From NCBI GenBank assembly GCA_030645955.1, contig JAUSMR010000108.1, forward strand, positions 1 to 35,847: a DNA stretch of 35,847 bases. The letters run 5' to 3'. The position numbers were made by a program, and so were the translations under genes. How positions within the stretch are numbered: position 1 is the stretch's first letter; every line of letters starts with the position of its first letter. Below the pieces are notes generated by a model. The model was not told where the DNA came from and did not search any database. It saw only the letters and a program-made list of their open reading frames with translations. The DNA comes from Gallionella sp. GTDB lineage: Bacteria; Pseudomonadota; Gammaproteobacteria; Burkholderiales; Gallionellaceae. Of the stretch, positions 1 through 9,746 are shown one piece after another.

Positions 1-1266
<1,266 letters not shown>

Positions 1267-1276
1267 GGCAATCTCC

Positions 1277-1657
<381 letters not shown>

Positions 1658-1661
1658 TCAG

Positions 1662-2525
1662 TTAAAACGAACGGCTCGCTGACAGGGCAACAATACTGCC
1701 GCTTAGCTTCTTGTCATCGCCGTTGGCGATCACGTGATACAGATTGTTGTCGGTCGCGTTGGTGCTGGTTACAGCCAGACCGAAATTGAATCCGGCATAA
1801 ATTTTGTTAAGGGCCAGCTTGTAATCGGTGTAGCTAAGCTTGCTGAAGTTCTTGATTTTTTGATGTCCTGCGTGGCCCGTGATGGTCAAACCTTCTCCAA
1901 GGCCGTGAACATAGTTTGCTTCGAGGTAGCCTGAGCCTTTTGAGCTCAAGCTGCCCGCGCCATCCGCCGTAGTGGCTCCGGTTGCCCACAGGGTTGGCTC
2001 GAAACCGCCGCCAGACGCGCTGGAAATCCCGTACCAGTCAGTCAGCGTGTGTGTGTACTTGATGTTCAGTCCTTTCCATGTGCCGCCCAATATCAACTCG
2101 GTGGTATCCCATTTATTGGTTGCCCCAGCCGGGTTGGTTTTGCCGCCGGGATAGAACACGGCCATCAATCCGGCGTTGTAGCCGAAGTCATCCGTTACCT
2201 TGCCGTTGAAACCACCATACACATCCCACTCCAGACTGGCATTGGTGTACTGGTTGCCGCTGATGCTGGATGCCCAGGTGCCAAGATACACGCCGCTGGT
2301 ATGGACATAATCGAATCCGCCTTGCAGCGCAGGAGTGCGGAAATTTTGTGATATTCCGTTGAAAACATAGTCGCTGGTAAAACCGACGTTGCTGCTGATG
2401 GTGTAATCAGAAGCGGACACGGCATCCTCTGCCAGTGCAACGCCGGGCACGGCCAAGGCCGCAAGGATCAACGAGCCCAATAATTTGTTTTTAGCTCCGC
2501 AGAAACTCACTTCGTTCGTTTTCAT
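1662..2525 (-). CDS. TorF-family putative porin (TIGR02001 type)
   Basis: Outer-membrane beta-barrel protein, 287 residues. Signal peptide of about 32 residues ending VPGVALA, then SDYTISSNVGFTSDYVFNGIS, characteristic of the conserved proteobacterial family named TorF or gcw_chp. Alternating beta strands follow, and the chain ends in Phe (SASRSF), as outer-membrane barrels do. I chose ATG at 2525 because AAAGGAA lies just upstream; a longer frame to 2570 lacks this and adds 15 residues ahead of the signal peptide. It is first in the unit with glnK and amtB and directly downstream of a sigma-54 promoter, suggesting an outer-membrane entry route for a nitrogen compound. The substrate is not known from sequence. 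Confidence 0.85.
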   Translation of the reverse strand: MKTNEVSFCGAKNKLLGSLILAALAVPGVALAEDAVSASDYTISSNVGFTSDYVFNGISQNFRTPALQGGFDYVHTSGVYLGTWASSISGNQYTNASLEWDVYGGFNGKVTDDFGYNAGLMAVFYPGGKTNPAGATNKWDTTELILGGTWKGLNIKYTHTLTDWYGISSASGGGFEPTLWATGATTADGAGSLSSKGSGYLEANYVHGLGEGLTITGHAGHQKIKNFSKLSYTDYKLALNKIYAGFNFGLAVTSTNATDNNLYHVIANGDDKKLSGSIVALSASRSF

Positions 2526-2584
2526 CACGATGTTTCCTTTACATAAGTTGATAAGGGGGATTAAAGGCATCCGCTTTCTCTCTT

Positions 2585-2600
2585 CGCACGATGCGTGCCA
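2585..2600 (-). promoter_or_regulatory. Sigma-54 (RpoN) promoter of torF-glnK-amtB
   Basis: On the minus strand TGGCACGCATCGTGCG matches TGGCACG-N4-TTGC with the invariant GG and GC at exact spacing and a single mismatch (G for the first T of TTGC). Predicted transcription start is about 2574, giving a leader of ~50 nt to the torF ATG. The -24/-12 core is also a palindrome (GCACG-CAT-CGTGC). Confidence 0.75.
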
Positions 2601-2693
2601 AAGTTATTTAATGTTGAAAAACAATCAATTAGAAAACGCCTAGGATTATCGTACCGAGTCTCGGCACCAATTACACGCGCGATGACGACCTGA

Positions 2694-2710
2694 TGCACTA
2701 CCTGGGTGCA
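2694..2710. promoter_or_regulatory. NtrC-type activator binding site
   Basis: TGCACTACCTGGGTGCA is a 17-bp dyad (TGCACT-N5-GGTGCA) matching the NtrC consensus. It is centred about 125-130 bp upstream of the predicted sigma-54 transcription start, the normal distance for an NtrC enhancer acting by looping. Confidence 0.65.
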
Positions 2711-2746
2711 GCAAGTATTTTCCTGCAGCGGAATGAACCTTATTGA

Positions 2747-3075
2747 TACTGCACGTACTAACCGCGTACGTAGTTAAAGCGTGGGCAGTTGTTTTCAACG
2801 TTCTGTGAAATCCATTATTTACCCATTGTGATCAATGTCACATACAACGATTACTGGACGGCTTACTCTGAGCATAAGGTAATTTCGGCGTCAAGCAATG
2901 AAAAAACCGGCACACGAGTCCATGATGTGACTCGGATGGTCTCTTTCCGGATGGAGATGTATTTGGAGTGTATGAGTCTGGCATTTTGTCAGCCTCTGCC
3001 AGGCGACTAGAAAAAGCCGGTTGTTGCCGCTTCTGATTTTTTAAATTGCATCAATTAATTTTTTGGAGATTTAAC
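2747..3075. other. Intergenic region upstream of the Spy-like gene
   Basis: Divergent region between torF and the Spy-like gene. Apart from the Crp/Fnr-type palindrome and the ribosome site TGGAGAT at 3064-3070, I find no convincing promoter or gene. A 73-codon frame from 2789 to 3010 has no ribosome site and no recognisable protein character. Confidence 0.5.
2827..2842. promoter_or_regulatory. Crp/Fnr-family consensus palindrome
   Basis: TGTGATCAATGTCACA is a perfect TGTGA-N6-TCACA dyad, the Crp consensus. It lies ~235 bp upstream of the Spy-like gene start and ~255 bp upstream of the torF promoter, so the controlled gene is unclear. The regulator in this organism could be another Crp/Fnr family member. 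Confidence 0.4.
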
Positions 3076-3828
3076 ATGAACATAAGCAAAATGGCATTTA
3101 TCTCGGCATCCTGGCTGATCATCGGAGTCACCGCACTTTCAGCACCCTCCTTCGCGGCAGATGCACCCACCAAGAAACCGGCAGCCTTGCAGCCGGGTGC
3201 TCCCGGCAAGGCCGCTCCCATTGATGACCAGATGGAATGCCCGATGGGTAACCGGATGGGCGGCAAAATGGGCGGCCAAATGGGCGGCATGATGGGCGAT
3301 CACCAAGGCGGCATGAAATGCGATCACAAAGGCGGCATGATGGGTGGCATGAAGTGCGATCAAATGGGTGGCATGAAATGCGACCACATGGGTGGCCAGA
3401 TGGGCGGCATGATGGGCGATCACCAAGGCGGCATGATGAGCGGCCATATGGGCGGCATGATGGGCGGCCATGGCGCCGGAATGATGGGAGCACCCCATAT
3501 GCACATGATCATGTCGCTCGACCTCAATGACGAGCAACGTTCCAAAATCAACAAATTATCCGATGAGCTCAAACATAATAATTGGGCAACCAAGGGCTTG
3601 ATCATGGACGAATCTGCAAAACTTCGCGATCTTTACGCAGCAGACAAGCGTGACCCGGCGGCTATCGGCAAGGAATACCAAAAGATTTTTGACCTGCAGC
3701 GCCAGATGATAGAAGCGACGATCACTAACCAGAATCGCGTTGAGGAATTATTGACGCCCGAACAGCGCACTCAATTGAAAACCCTGCATCACAAGGGGGC
3801 GCCGATGGACAAATGTCCGATGCGCTGA
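3076..3828 (+). CDS. Spy/CpxP-family periplasmic protein with Met/Cys/His-rich repeat
   Basis: 250 residues. Signal peptide 1-27 (cleavage SFA-AD). Residues ~53-145 are a low-complexity run of Met, Gly, Cys, His and Asp built from units such as MKCDHKGGMMGG and MMGDHQGGM. Residues ~146-245 form a helical Spy/CpxP-like domain with two LTxxQ-type motifs, LNDEQRSK and LTPEQRTQ. Family members are periplasmic ATP-independent chaperones or envelope-stress and metal sensors. Met/Cys/His spacing of this sort is typical of copper or silver binding, so I infer metal sequestration or sensing coupled to a chaperone fold. ATG at 3076 is preceded by TGGAGAT at a 5-6 nt spacing; a start at 3046 has none. 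It appears monocistronic, with its own terminator at 3982-4014. Confidence 0.8.
   Translation: MNISKMAFISASWLIIGVTALSAPSFAADAPTKKPAALQPGAPGKAAPIDDQMECPMGNRMGGKMGGQMGGMMGDHQGGMKCDHKGGMMGGMKCDQMGGMKCDHMGGQMGGMMGDHQGGMMSGHMGGMMGGHGAGMMGAPHMHMIMSLDLNDEQRSKINKLSDELKHNNWATKGLIMDESAKLRDLYAADKRDPAAIGKEYQKIFDLQRQMIEATITNQNRVEELLTPEQRTQLKTLHHKGAPMDKCPMR
3236..3495 (+). repeat. Degenerate in-gene tandem repeat coding the Met-rich segment
   Basis: Units of roughly 12-36 bp built on ATGGGCGGC and ATGAAATGCGATCAC recur within the gene. An ~18-nt stretch (GGCGATCACCAAGGCGGC) occurs twice identically, near 3294 and 3414, indicating recent in-frame duplication and likely length variation between strains. Confidence 0.75.
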
Positions 3829-3838
3829 TCAGCTTTAG

Positions 3839-3969
3839 GGAAACGCAGATTAAATCGTCATTGCGAGGAGCGTAGCGACGTGGCAATCCAGAAGTTCGTT
3901 TGATATCCAACAACTGGATTGCCACGCTTCGCTCGCAATGACGGATTGAGTGCATAAATCTGCGTTTCC
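3839..3969. repeat. Nested palindromic repeat (MITE-like)
   Basis: Outer arms GGAAACGCAGATT (3839-3851) and its exact complement (3957-3969) enclose a second, longer inverted repeat: 3856-3891 starting CGTCATTGCGAG, and 3914-3943 ending GCAATGACG. The inner arms belong to a common bacterial repeat reading TGGCAATCC...ATTGCGAG. It sits between the stop codon of the Spy-like gene and that gene's terminator. A damaged half copy occurs at 19356-19428. Confidence 0.8.
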
Positions 3970-3981
3970 TTAGTCTCCATC

Positions 3982-4014
3982 AATACCCAAGTATTTTTAC
4001 TTGGGTATTTTTTT
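3982..4014 (+). terminator. Rho-independent terminator
   Basis: Stem ATACCCAAGTA / TACTTGGGTAT with a 3-nt loop, followed by a run of seven T. It ends transcription of the Spy-like gene through the inserted palindrome. Confidence 0.9.
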
Positions 4015-4134
4015 GCCTATGCTGATGGTGTTTTTGCGAACGCCTGATTGAACGGCCAGAATCAGAGTCAAAAGACAGCGAACATCTTTTGGAAAATTAT
4101 TGATCCTGGAAACGGCAGTTGAAGTGATAAAGAA

Positions 4135-4206
4135 GGTGCAGTGAGGTGGAAATGCCCAGGTGAAGAACTATTTCATCTTCCACTGCTACTGACCGATCAC
4201 TGCACC
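4135..4206. repeat. Interrupted inverted repeat in intergenic DNA
   Basis: GGTGCAGTGA (4135-4144) pairs perfectly with TCACTGCACC (4197-4206). Inside it GTGGAA (4146-4151) pairs with TTCCAC (4178-4183). The remainder of the 3829-4338 gap holds only the palindrome and terminator listed above, and no gene that I can support. Confidence 0.5.
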
Positions 4207-4338
4207 AGCAGCGACTATTATTTATCAAACGACGCATCACTATGCTTGGTTTTGCGCCGCAAACCATTACAATCTCGTCCTCGCGATTGCACCCCCCGGC
4301 CTGCTGGTTGTTCTTCTCTCTAATTCAAAGGTTATCCG

Positions 4339-4836
4339 ATGTACCCAGTCCACGATGTTGATGCAATTCTTTTACTGGCCATGTCCCTTGCGGCCAAGCG
4401 GCGTCCGGCCGAGCTGGTCGAGATCATCGCTGCGGCCGATCTGGCCCAGGGCGCGATTCCTCCCGAAACCAAATTATCGGATTCGTTTTATCGACTTTCC
4501 GAATACGGTTTGATCTGCGCGCAGGATGATGGCTACGCCCTCACGCCGGATGCGCAGCAGATCGTGTCCGGTCATGCGAAAAAAGCCAAAAGTCAGGAGC
4601 GCATCTACGACATCAAGGAGAAACTCGCTGATTTCCACCTGAACGGCGAAAACGCGATCATCCTGTTGACGGTGGAACAAATCGCTGCGGCCATTTCTGC
4701 ACATCAGGCCACCAAAAGAAGCGCAGGCAAAAACCTGCTGATGCCCAAACTCAAACCGGTAGAGGAAGACAACAAACGTCCGGGGCAGCGCAAGCCTTTC
4801 AAGTCTTTCGCAACACGACGGCGCAAGGAAGGGTGA
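4339..4836 (+). CDS. Hypothetical protein, winged-helix-like N-terminus
   Basis: 165 residues, no family recognised with certainty. Residues 1-75 look like a winged-helix unit: helices rich in Leu/Ala, then FYRLSEYGLICAQDDGYALTPDAQQIV, which has the usual 'F..L...GLI...GY.LT..A..I' recognition-helix-to-wing pattern. The tail (from ~130) is very basic (KRPGQRKPFKSFATRRRKEG) and could bind nucleic acid. Start ATG 4339 has AAAGG 8 nt upstream. It precedes dbpA on the same strand but is separated from it by 279 bp of repeats, so co-transcription is doubtful. A DNA- or RNA-binding role is inference. Confidence 0.6.
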   Translation: MYPVHDVDAILLLAMSLAAKRRPAELVEIIAAADLAQGAIPPETKLSDSFYRLSEYGLICAQDDGYALTPDAQQIVSGHAKKAKSQERIYDIKEKLADFHLNGENAIILLTVEQIAAAISAHQATKRSAGKNLLMPKLKPVEEDNKRPGQRKPFKSFATRRRKEG

Positions 4837-4853
4837 TTTTAAAACCTTCTGTC

Positions 4854-4914
4854 CTGATAAACCAACTAGCCATCTGACTAAGCGCGGTTAAACATGCGCC
4901 AAGTCATTGGTTAA
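4854..4914 (-). repeat. Nested hairpin element, copy A
   Basis: Minus-strand reading starts TTAACCAATGACTTGGCGC and ends with AGTCAGATGGCTAG plus a TTTATCAG tail. It abuts a copy of the CGAAAGACACGAAAAGCAC repeat at 4915-4933. See the six-copy finding. Confidence 0.75.
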
Positions 4915-4933
4915 CGAAAGACACGAAAAGCAC
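4915..4933. repeat. CGAAAGACACGAAAAGCAC dispersed repeat
   Basis: The same 19 bases occur at 32669-32687, and in inverted form within 32782-32809. This copy is interrupted at its CGTGGAC-proximal end by hairpin element copy A. Confidence 0.7.
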
Positions 4934-4961
4934 TTTTAATCCGGCAGGTGAGAACAGCCTC

Positions 4962-5070
4962 CCCTTCGATATGCCCGCTGTGCGGGCTACTCAGGGCGAA
5001 CGGACTCTCTCGAATTGGTGACCACTCCGTTCGTGCTGAGTGCCTTGCGCAGCAAGGTGTATCGAAGCAT
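4962..5070. repeat. Composite inverted repeat with a hairpin in each arm
   Basis: Left arm TTCGATA...CTCAGGGCGAACGGA, right arm TCCGTTCGTGCTGAG...TATCGAA. Each arm holds its own internal hairpin of unrelated sequence: GCCCGCTGTGCGGGC on the left and CCTTGCGCAGCAAGG on the right. The CGTTCGTGCTGAG / TCGAAG pattern is a widespread proteobacterial intergenic repeat. It lies directly upstream of dbpA. Confidence 0.7.
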
Positions 5071-5115
5071 GAGCGGGGTGGTAACCGCTTGATTTAGGAC
5101 AACACCGTTAACTGA

Positions 5116-6543
<1,428 letters not shown>

Positions 6544-6561
6544 GATTGATTAGCCTCCATA

Positions 6562-6596
6562 CCGGTTGGGGCGGAAGGTCTTACGCCCCAAACCGG
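6562..6596 (+). terminator. Possible dbpA terminator hairpin
   Basis: CCGGTTGGGGCG and CGCCCCAAACCGG pair with one bulged base, 19 nt after the dbpA stop. No T-run follows, so it may only stabilise the 3' end. Confidence 0.45.
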
Positions 6597-6636
6597 ACGC
6601 TTGAGATTCGAAAGTGGCTGGCTCATTTTTTTCGAG

Positions 6637-6667
6637 TTGAATTTGCCAGAAATTAAGTGTATAAAAT
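6637..6667 (+). promoter_or_regulatory. Sigma-70-type promoter in gene-free DNA
   Basis: TTGAAT (6637-6642), a 17-bp spacer and TATAAAAT (6660-6667) form a good -35/-10 pair. Predicted start is about 6672. No gene with a ribosome site begins downstream for 370 bp. Confidence 0.5.
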
Positions 6668-6671
6668 AGTC

Positions 6672-6840
6672 GTGGATGTCGAATACAGGTTGGGAAAAGT
6701 TAACCATTAATAGGAGGCGCCTATCGACCCTTCAACGATTAATTATCTGTAGTTGCTACCCAAGTCAGTATTCGATGACTGGCACGGTCGGCATTCCATA
6801 CCGACACATAACGCCGCATGTATGCGGCGTTAATATTTTC
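6672..6840 (+). ncRNA. Candidate small RNA
   Basis: About 170 nt from the promoter above to a GC-rich hairpin. Three consecutive stems are visible: CAAGTCA...TGACTGG (~6761-6783), GGTCGG...CCGAC (~6786-6805) and the perfect 10-bp stem AACGCCGCAT/ATGCGGCGTT (6810-6831), followed by AATATTTTCC as a weak terminator tail. I do not recognise it as 6S, RNase P, SRP or tmRNA. The rest of the 6544-7042 gap contains only a CCCAAAATTTGGG palindrome (~6902) and the upstream region of the J-domain gene. Confidence 0.35.
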
Positions 6841-7042
6841 CGACCATCGTTGTTGCCTGGCGTCTGTAATGCAGCCGCAACAGCAGAATAACCGCATCTA
6901 CCCAAAATTTGGGACACACTCACTACTGAGCATATGCATTCGCACCCGGCACCTTCCACCCGTCTAATCAGGCAATTACCGCAATTATCCATACCCGCGC
7001 TCCGGCTAATGTGTAAAATCCGCGCCTCACAGGAGGCACCCG

Positions 7043-7345
7043 TTGGAAAATCTATATAACATTCTTGGCGTATCTCCGAACGCTACTGCCGAAGAGATCA
7101 AGAAGGCATACCGCTCTCTCGCGATGCGCCATCACCCGGACCGGAATGCACATTCCGGTTCGGAGATTCGATTCAATGCGATCAAGACGGCGTACGAGTT
7201 GCTTTCTGACCCGAAAAAAAGAGCCGAATATAACCAGAGCCTGAACAATCGCATCATCATCGATCCTGATAATGAAGCGCGTGTTTTGTGGCATTCACTG
7301 TTCGATCGCTGCGGAATTATTCTTCAGCACAGCTCATCACCTTAA
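7043..7345 (+). CDS. J-domain (DnaJ-like) co-chaperone, short
   Basis: 100 residues, essentially a free-standing J domain: LYNILGVSPNATAEEIKKAY, the invariant HPD at 31-33, and FNAIKTAYELLSDPKKRAEY. A J domain stimulates the ATPase of an Hsp70 (DnaK-type) partner. The zinc-finger and substrate-binding domains of true DnaJ are absent, so a specialised client is expected. The start codon is TTG at 7043, chosen because a perfect AGGAGG sits 6 nt upstream and the J-domain begins there. It is followed after 12 nt by the next gene, so it is probably first in an operon with the two or three unknown proteins downstream. Confidence 0.9.
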   Translation: MENLYNILGVSPNATAEEIKKAYRSLAMRHHPDRNAHSGSEIRFNAIKTAYELLSDPKKRAEYNQSLNNRIIIDPDNEARVLWHSLFDRCGIILQHSSSP

Positions 7346-7357
7346 ATACGAAACCCC

Positions 7358-7879
7358 ATGAAAAATAATATACATCACGAATTTGCTTACCAGTCACGCG
7401 AACTTGGCGCCCAGATCGAAGATACCCTGGGCGATCCGCCCGACCGGAAGAATTATGCGAAAGTCATTCAATCGTTGATCGGCGAATACACGAAGGGCGC
7501 GGAGATCGATGATGTGAATCTGTTGAGCTTTGCGCTTGCCGACTACTTGCGCTTTGACGATCCCGCCGGGCTGCTGGCGCAATGCAAGCAATACGATGTG
7601 GGTGATGCCGCGAAAGTAATGGCGATGGTGTCGTGTGCGGATGCCGAGGCCGGCAAGGCTTTGTCTACCGTTTTCGGCAACAATCCGGAGTTGGCGCGCA
7701 AGGCGATTATTACGGCTTTTTTATTCAAGAACGCCAAGCGCTGGTCTGCTGAAGACCACACTCTCGAAGCCCTGCAGAAAGAAGAAGACGAAGATAATAT
7801 TGAGGATGAAGATCAACTCACGCCGGGGCACGATTTTGAGCAGCTGTTCGACGCGCGCGAGGATGAGAATGAACGCTAA
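7358..7879 (+). CDS. Hypothetical protein, J-domain operon
   Basis: 173 residues, not recognised. Mostly alpha-helical, no signal peptide or membrane segment, so cytosolic. The C-terminus (~140-173) is strongly acidic (EEDEDNIEDEDQ, then DAREDENER). The gene starts 12 nt after the J-domain gene and overlaps the next by 11 nt, so the three are almost certainly co-translated. A partner or client of the J protein is a reasonable inference, nothing more. There is no clear ribosome site for ATG 7358 and coupling to the upstream gene is likely. Confidence 0.75.
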   Translation: MKNNIHHEFAYQSRELGAQIEDTLGDPPDRKNYAKVIQSLIGEYTKGAEIDDVNLLSFALADYLRFDDPAGLLAQCKQYDVGDAAKVMAMVSCADAEAGKALSTVFGNNPELARKAIITAFLFKNAKRWSAEDHTLEALQKEEDEDNIEDEDQLTPGHDFEQLFDAREDENER

Positions 7880-8657
7880 AACCAATTTTCCCGCGATCAG
7901 CCGTCAGGTCACCGAGCTGGTTCTGTCCGGCTCGACCGAACATGCGGAAGAGGCGATCAATGACACGGCGGAGCAATTCGGCGATCTGGCCGTGGTGGCG
8001 GTGCTGGACACGCTGGAGCCGCAGGTGGCTGCAATGCACTTGTCTGCTTTTGATGGCGGCAAGCTGTCGCTGGCTACGCTGCTGATCTCGCCCAAGGCCT
8101 GGGCAGAAAGCCTGGCCTTCTTCGCCGCCACCTGGGGCGAGGATATGATCGAGGATGAGCCGGAGGTGTTGACTGAATCTTTGTTCGCGCATATCCATGG
8201 CGTCATTTTCTCCAGCGACGATCCGGGCCGGCGCGCCAGGCTGATCCATGAGGCGTTGTCGACCGATTGGGGAACGACGGCTTTTGCCGTGCTGTTCTCG
8301 ACAGCCACCACTGAGATCATCGAAATCGCCAATGAAATCCACGCTCGCGGTGCACACAACAGCGGCCATACGACTTCCGATCACGACGTTATTCCGCTCG
8401 CGCTGGAAATTGCCAGAACCGATACAGACGCCTGGGATCGGGTGTTGTTTGAACTTTTCCCCGACTGGCAACCCGGCGAAAACCAATTGCGCGCAAGGTC
8501 TGAAGAGGGTGATGATGACGAACATCATCATGAATATGCTTTAGCCCGAACCACCCATGATTTGCTGTTGCGCCTGCGCAAACAAGTGCCGAGCAAATCG
8601 GCCCGCGTGCCCAAAAAAGTTGCTCGCCCGAGTCTGGGTGAAGATATCTTCGAGTGA
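7869..8657 (+). CDS. Hypothetical protein, J-domain operon
   Basis: 262 residues, not recognised. Helical and soluble; the acidic, His-containing stretch SEEGDDDEHHHEY is followed by a basic tail (KQVPSKSARVPKKVARP). Start chosen at ATG 7869, with GAGG 6 nt upstream. The frame is open back to 7635 but that part overlaps the preceding gene entirely. An in-frame ATG at 7863 is an alternative. The 11-nt overlap with the preceding gene points to translational coupling. Confidence 0.75.
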   Translation: MNAKTNFPAISRQVTELVLSGSTEHAEEAINDTAEQFGDLAVVAVLDTLEPQVAAMHLSAFDGGKLSLATLLISPKAWAESLAFFAATWGEDMIEDEPEVLTESLFAHIHGVIFSSDDPGRRARLIHEALSTDWGTTAFAVLFSTATTEIIEIANEIHARGAHNSGHTTSDHDVIPLALEIARTDTDAWDRVLFELFPDWQPGENQLRARSEEGDDDEHHHEYALARTTHDLLLRLRKQVPSKSARVPKKVARPSLGEDIFE

Positions 8658-8721
8658 TATCCGAGCCAGAATCAAACAAATTTCCTCTGATGATAAAAGA
8701 CACCATACCTATATGTAGTTT

Positions 8722-8783
8722 ATGCAGGAGCACGATTCATCGGGCGATGAGCGTGTTATTCGCGCAATGAATTGCGCTCCTAC
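8722..8783. repeat. REP-like palindromic element
   Basis: TGCAGGAGCACGATTCATCG and its imperfect complement CGCAATGAATTGCGCTCCTACA form a 20-bp arm pair. This matches the well-known proteobacterial REP pattern (GTAGGAGCG...ATTCAT) mobilised by RAYT transposases. No RAYT gene is in the window. Confidence 0.75.
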
Positions 8784-8821
8784 AATAGTGTTGCAAATTG
8801 CATTTTAGTTAAAAATCTTCC

Positions 8822-9694
8822 ATGAAACTCGCCCACATCACCATACGCCCCCCCCATTTAGTGCAAGCGCTCGAAGCGCTTGGACAACGCGCGGATCACC
8901 GGGAGACGGCGCAGAATCTGTTCGATGAGCTAAGCGGTATCACCGTGCTCGTCGCCAGAAAATTCACCAATGACCGGACGGCGGACGGCCTGCTCGAAGC
9001 GTTTTACCTGACTGTCGGATGCGTCTCGCTGGGTATCAGTCAGGCGAATATTCCGGAAGACAGCGATGCGCAATTGTCCTTTCTGCTGCACCACGGTGCG
9101 GAACATGTATTCCAGATGGGATTTCGGCATATCAAGGAGTTATCCGGCCTGCCCTATACGGCGTTCGTTTCGGATTTCGATAATGACCCGTTCGTGCAGC
9201 AACGCGATATCAAGGTGCTGTTCGCCGAGATATGCCGCGCCGATCCGATCTCGGCATGGACCGGCGATGACGTCTATGAAAGGGAATTGCACGATCGGCA
9301 GAACAACCAGAGAATCGTTGAGTGTGCGAAATGGCTGCGCAAAAAACATTACGCCGGCCCGGTTAAAGATCCCGATCTCGATGCCCAGGCGGTGATCGCG
9401 ATCGCGGTCATTTTCGCGATTGCCGGTGACGGGTCCATCGTCGCGCGGGTCAGGCAAAAAGATCTCGAAACCCTGATCCAGGGTGTCCGGAAAACACCGC
9501 TGGATATCGAAGCGGGCTGGAACGCATTGCTGAAAAAAGTCCCGGCTGAATATCACTCCATCCTGCGTGAACGCATGGAGGAATACAGAGGCACCATCGT
9601 CAAGAAGATCCTGTCGAAAACCAGCGTTAAAACAGTCATCACCGAGATGCAAAATTTTTACGCGGGCAATGAACTGGATATCGACTATCCCTGA
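8822..9694 (+). CDS. Hypothetical protein downstream of the J-domain operon
   Basis: 290 residues, not recognised. A hydrophobic Ala/Ile run (AVIAIAVIFAIAG, ~205-217) could be a buried helix rather than a membrane span. No signal peptide. It is separated from the preceding gene by 164 bp containing a REP element, so it may have its own promoter. It shares strand and general style (helical, charged, soluble) with the two unknowns upstream. The 3' ends of this gene and the pyruvate kinase-like gene converge with 52 bp between them. Confidence 0.7.
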   Translation: MKLAHITIRPPHLVQALEALGQRADHRETAQNLFDELSGITVLVARKFTNDRTADGLLEAFYLTVGCVSLGISQANIPEDSDAQLSFLLHHGAEHVFQMGFRHIKELSGLPYTAFVSDFDNDPFVQQRDIKVLFAEICRADPISAWTGDDVYERELHDRQNNQRIVECAKWLRKKHYAGPVKDPDLDAQAVIAIAVIFAIAGDGSIVARVRQKDLETLIQGVRKTPLDIEAGWNALLKKVPAEYHSILRERMEEYRGTIVKKILSKTSVKTVITEMQNFYAGNELDIDYP

Positions 9695-9746
9695 TCTACC
9701 GTCTATCGCATATTCCTCTTGATTCCGCTTCCCGGGAATAATTGCA

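Noticed and set aside
2633..2746. Open frame reading IVPSLGTNYTRDDDLMHYLG, a possible gene remnant
   Set aside because: It has no start or ribosome site, and the same bases contain the NtrC dyad at the right distance from the sigma-54 promoter.
2827..2842. Reading the Crp-type dyad as part of the torF nitrogen control region
   Set aside because: It lies beyond the NtrC site and nothing ties it to the sigma-54 promoter; kept only as a low-confidence site.
2789..3010. 73-codon open frame upstream of the Spy-like gene
   Set aside because: No ribosome site, no recognisable protein features, and it spans the Crp-type palindrome.
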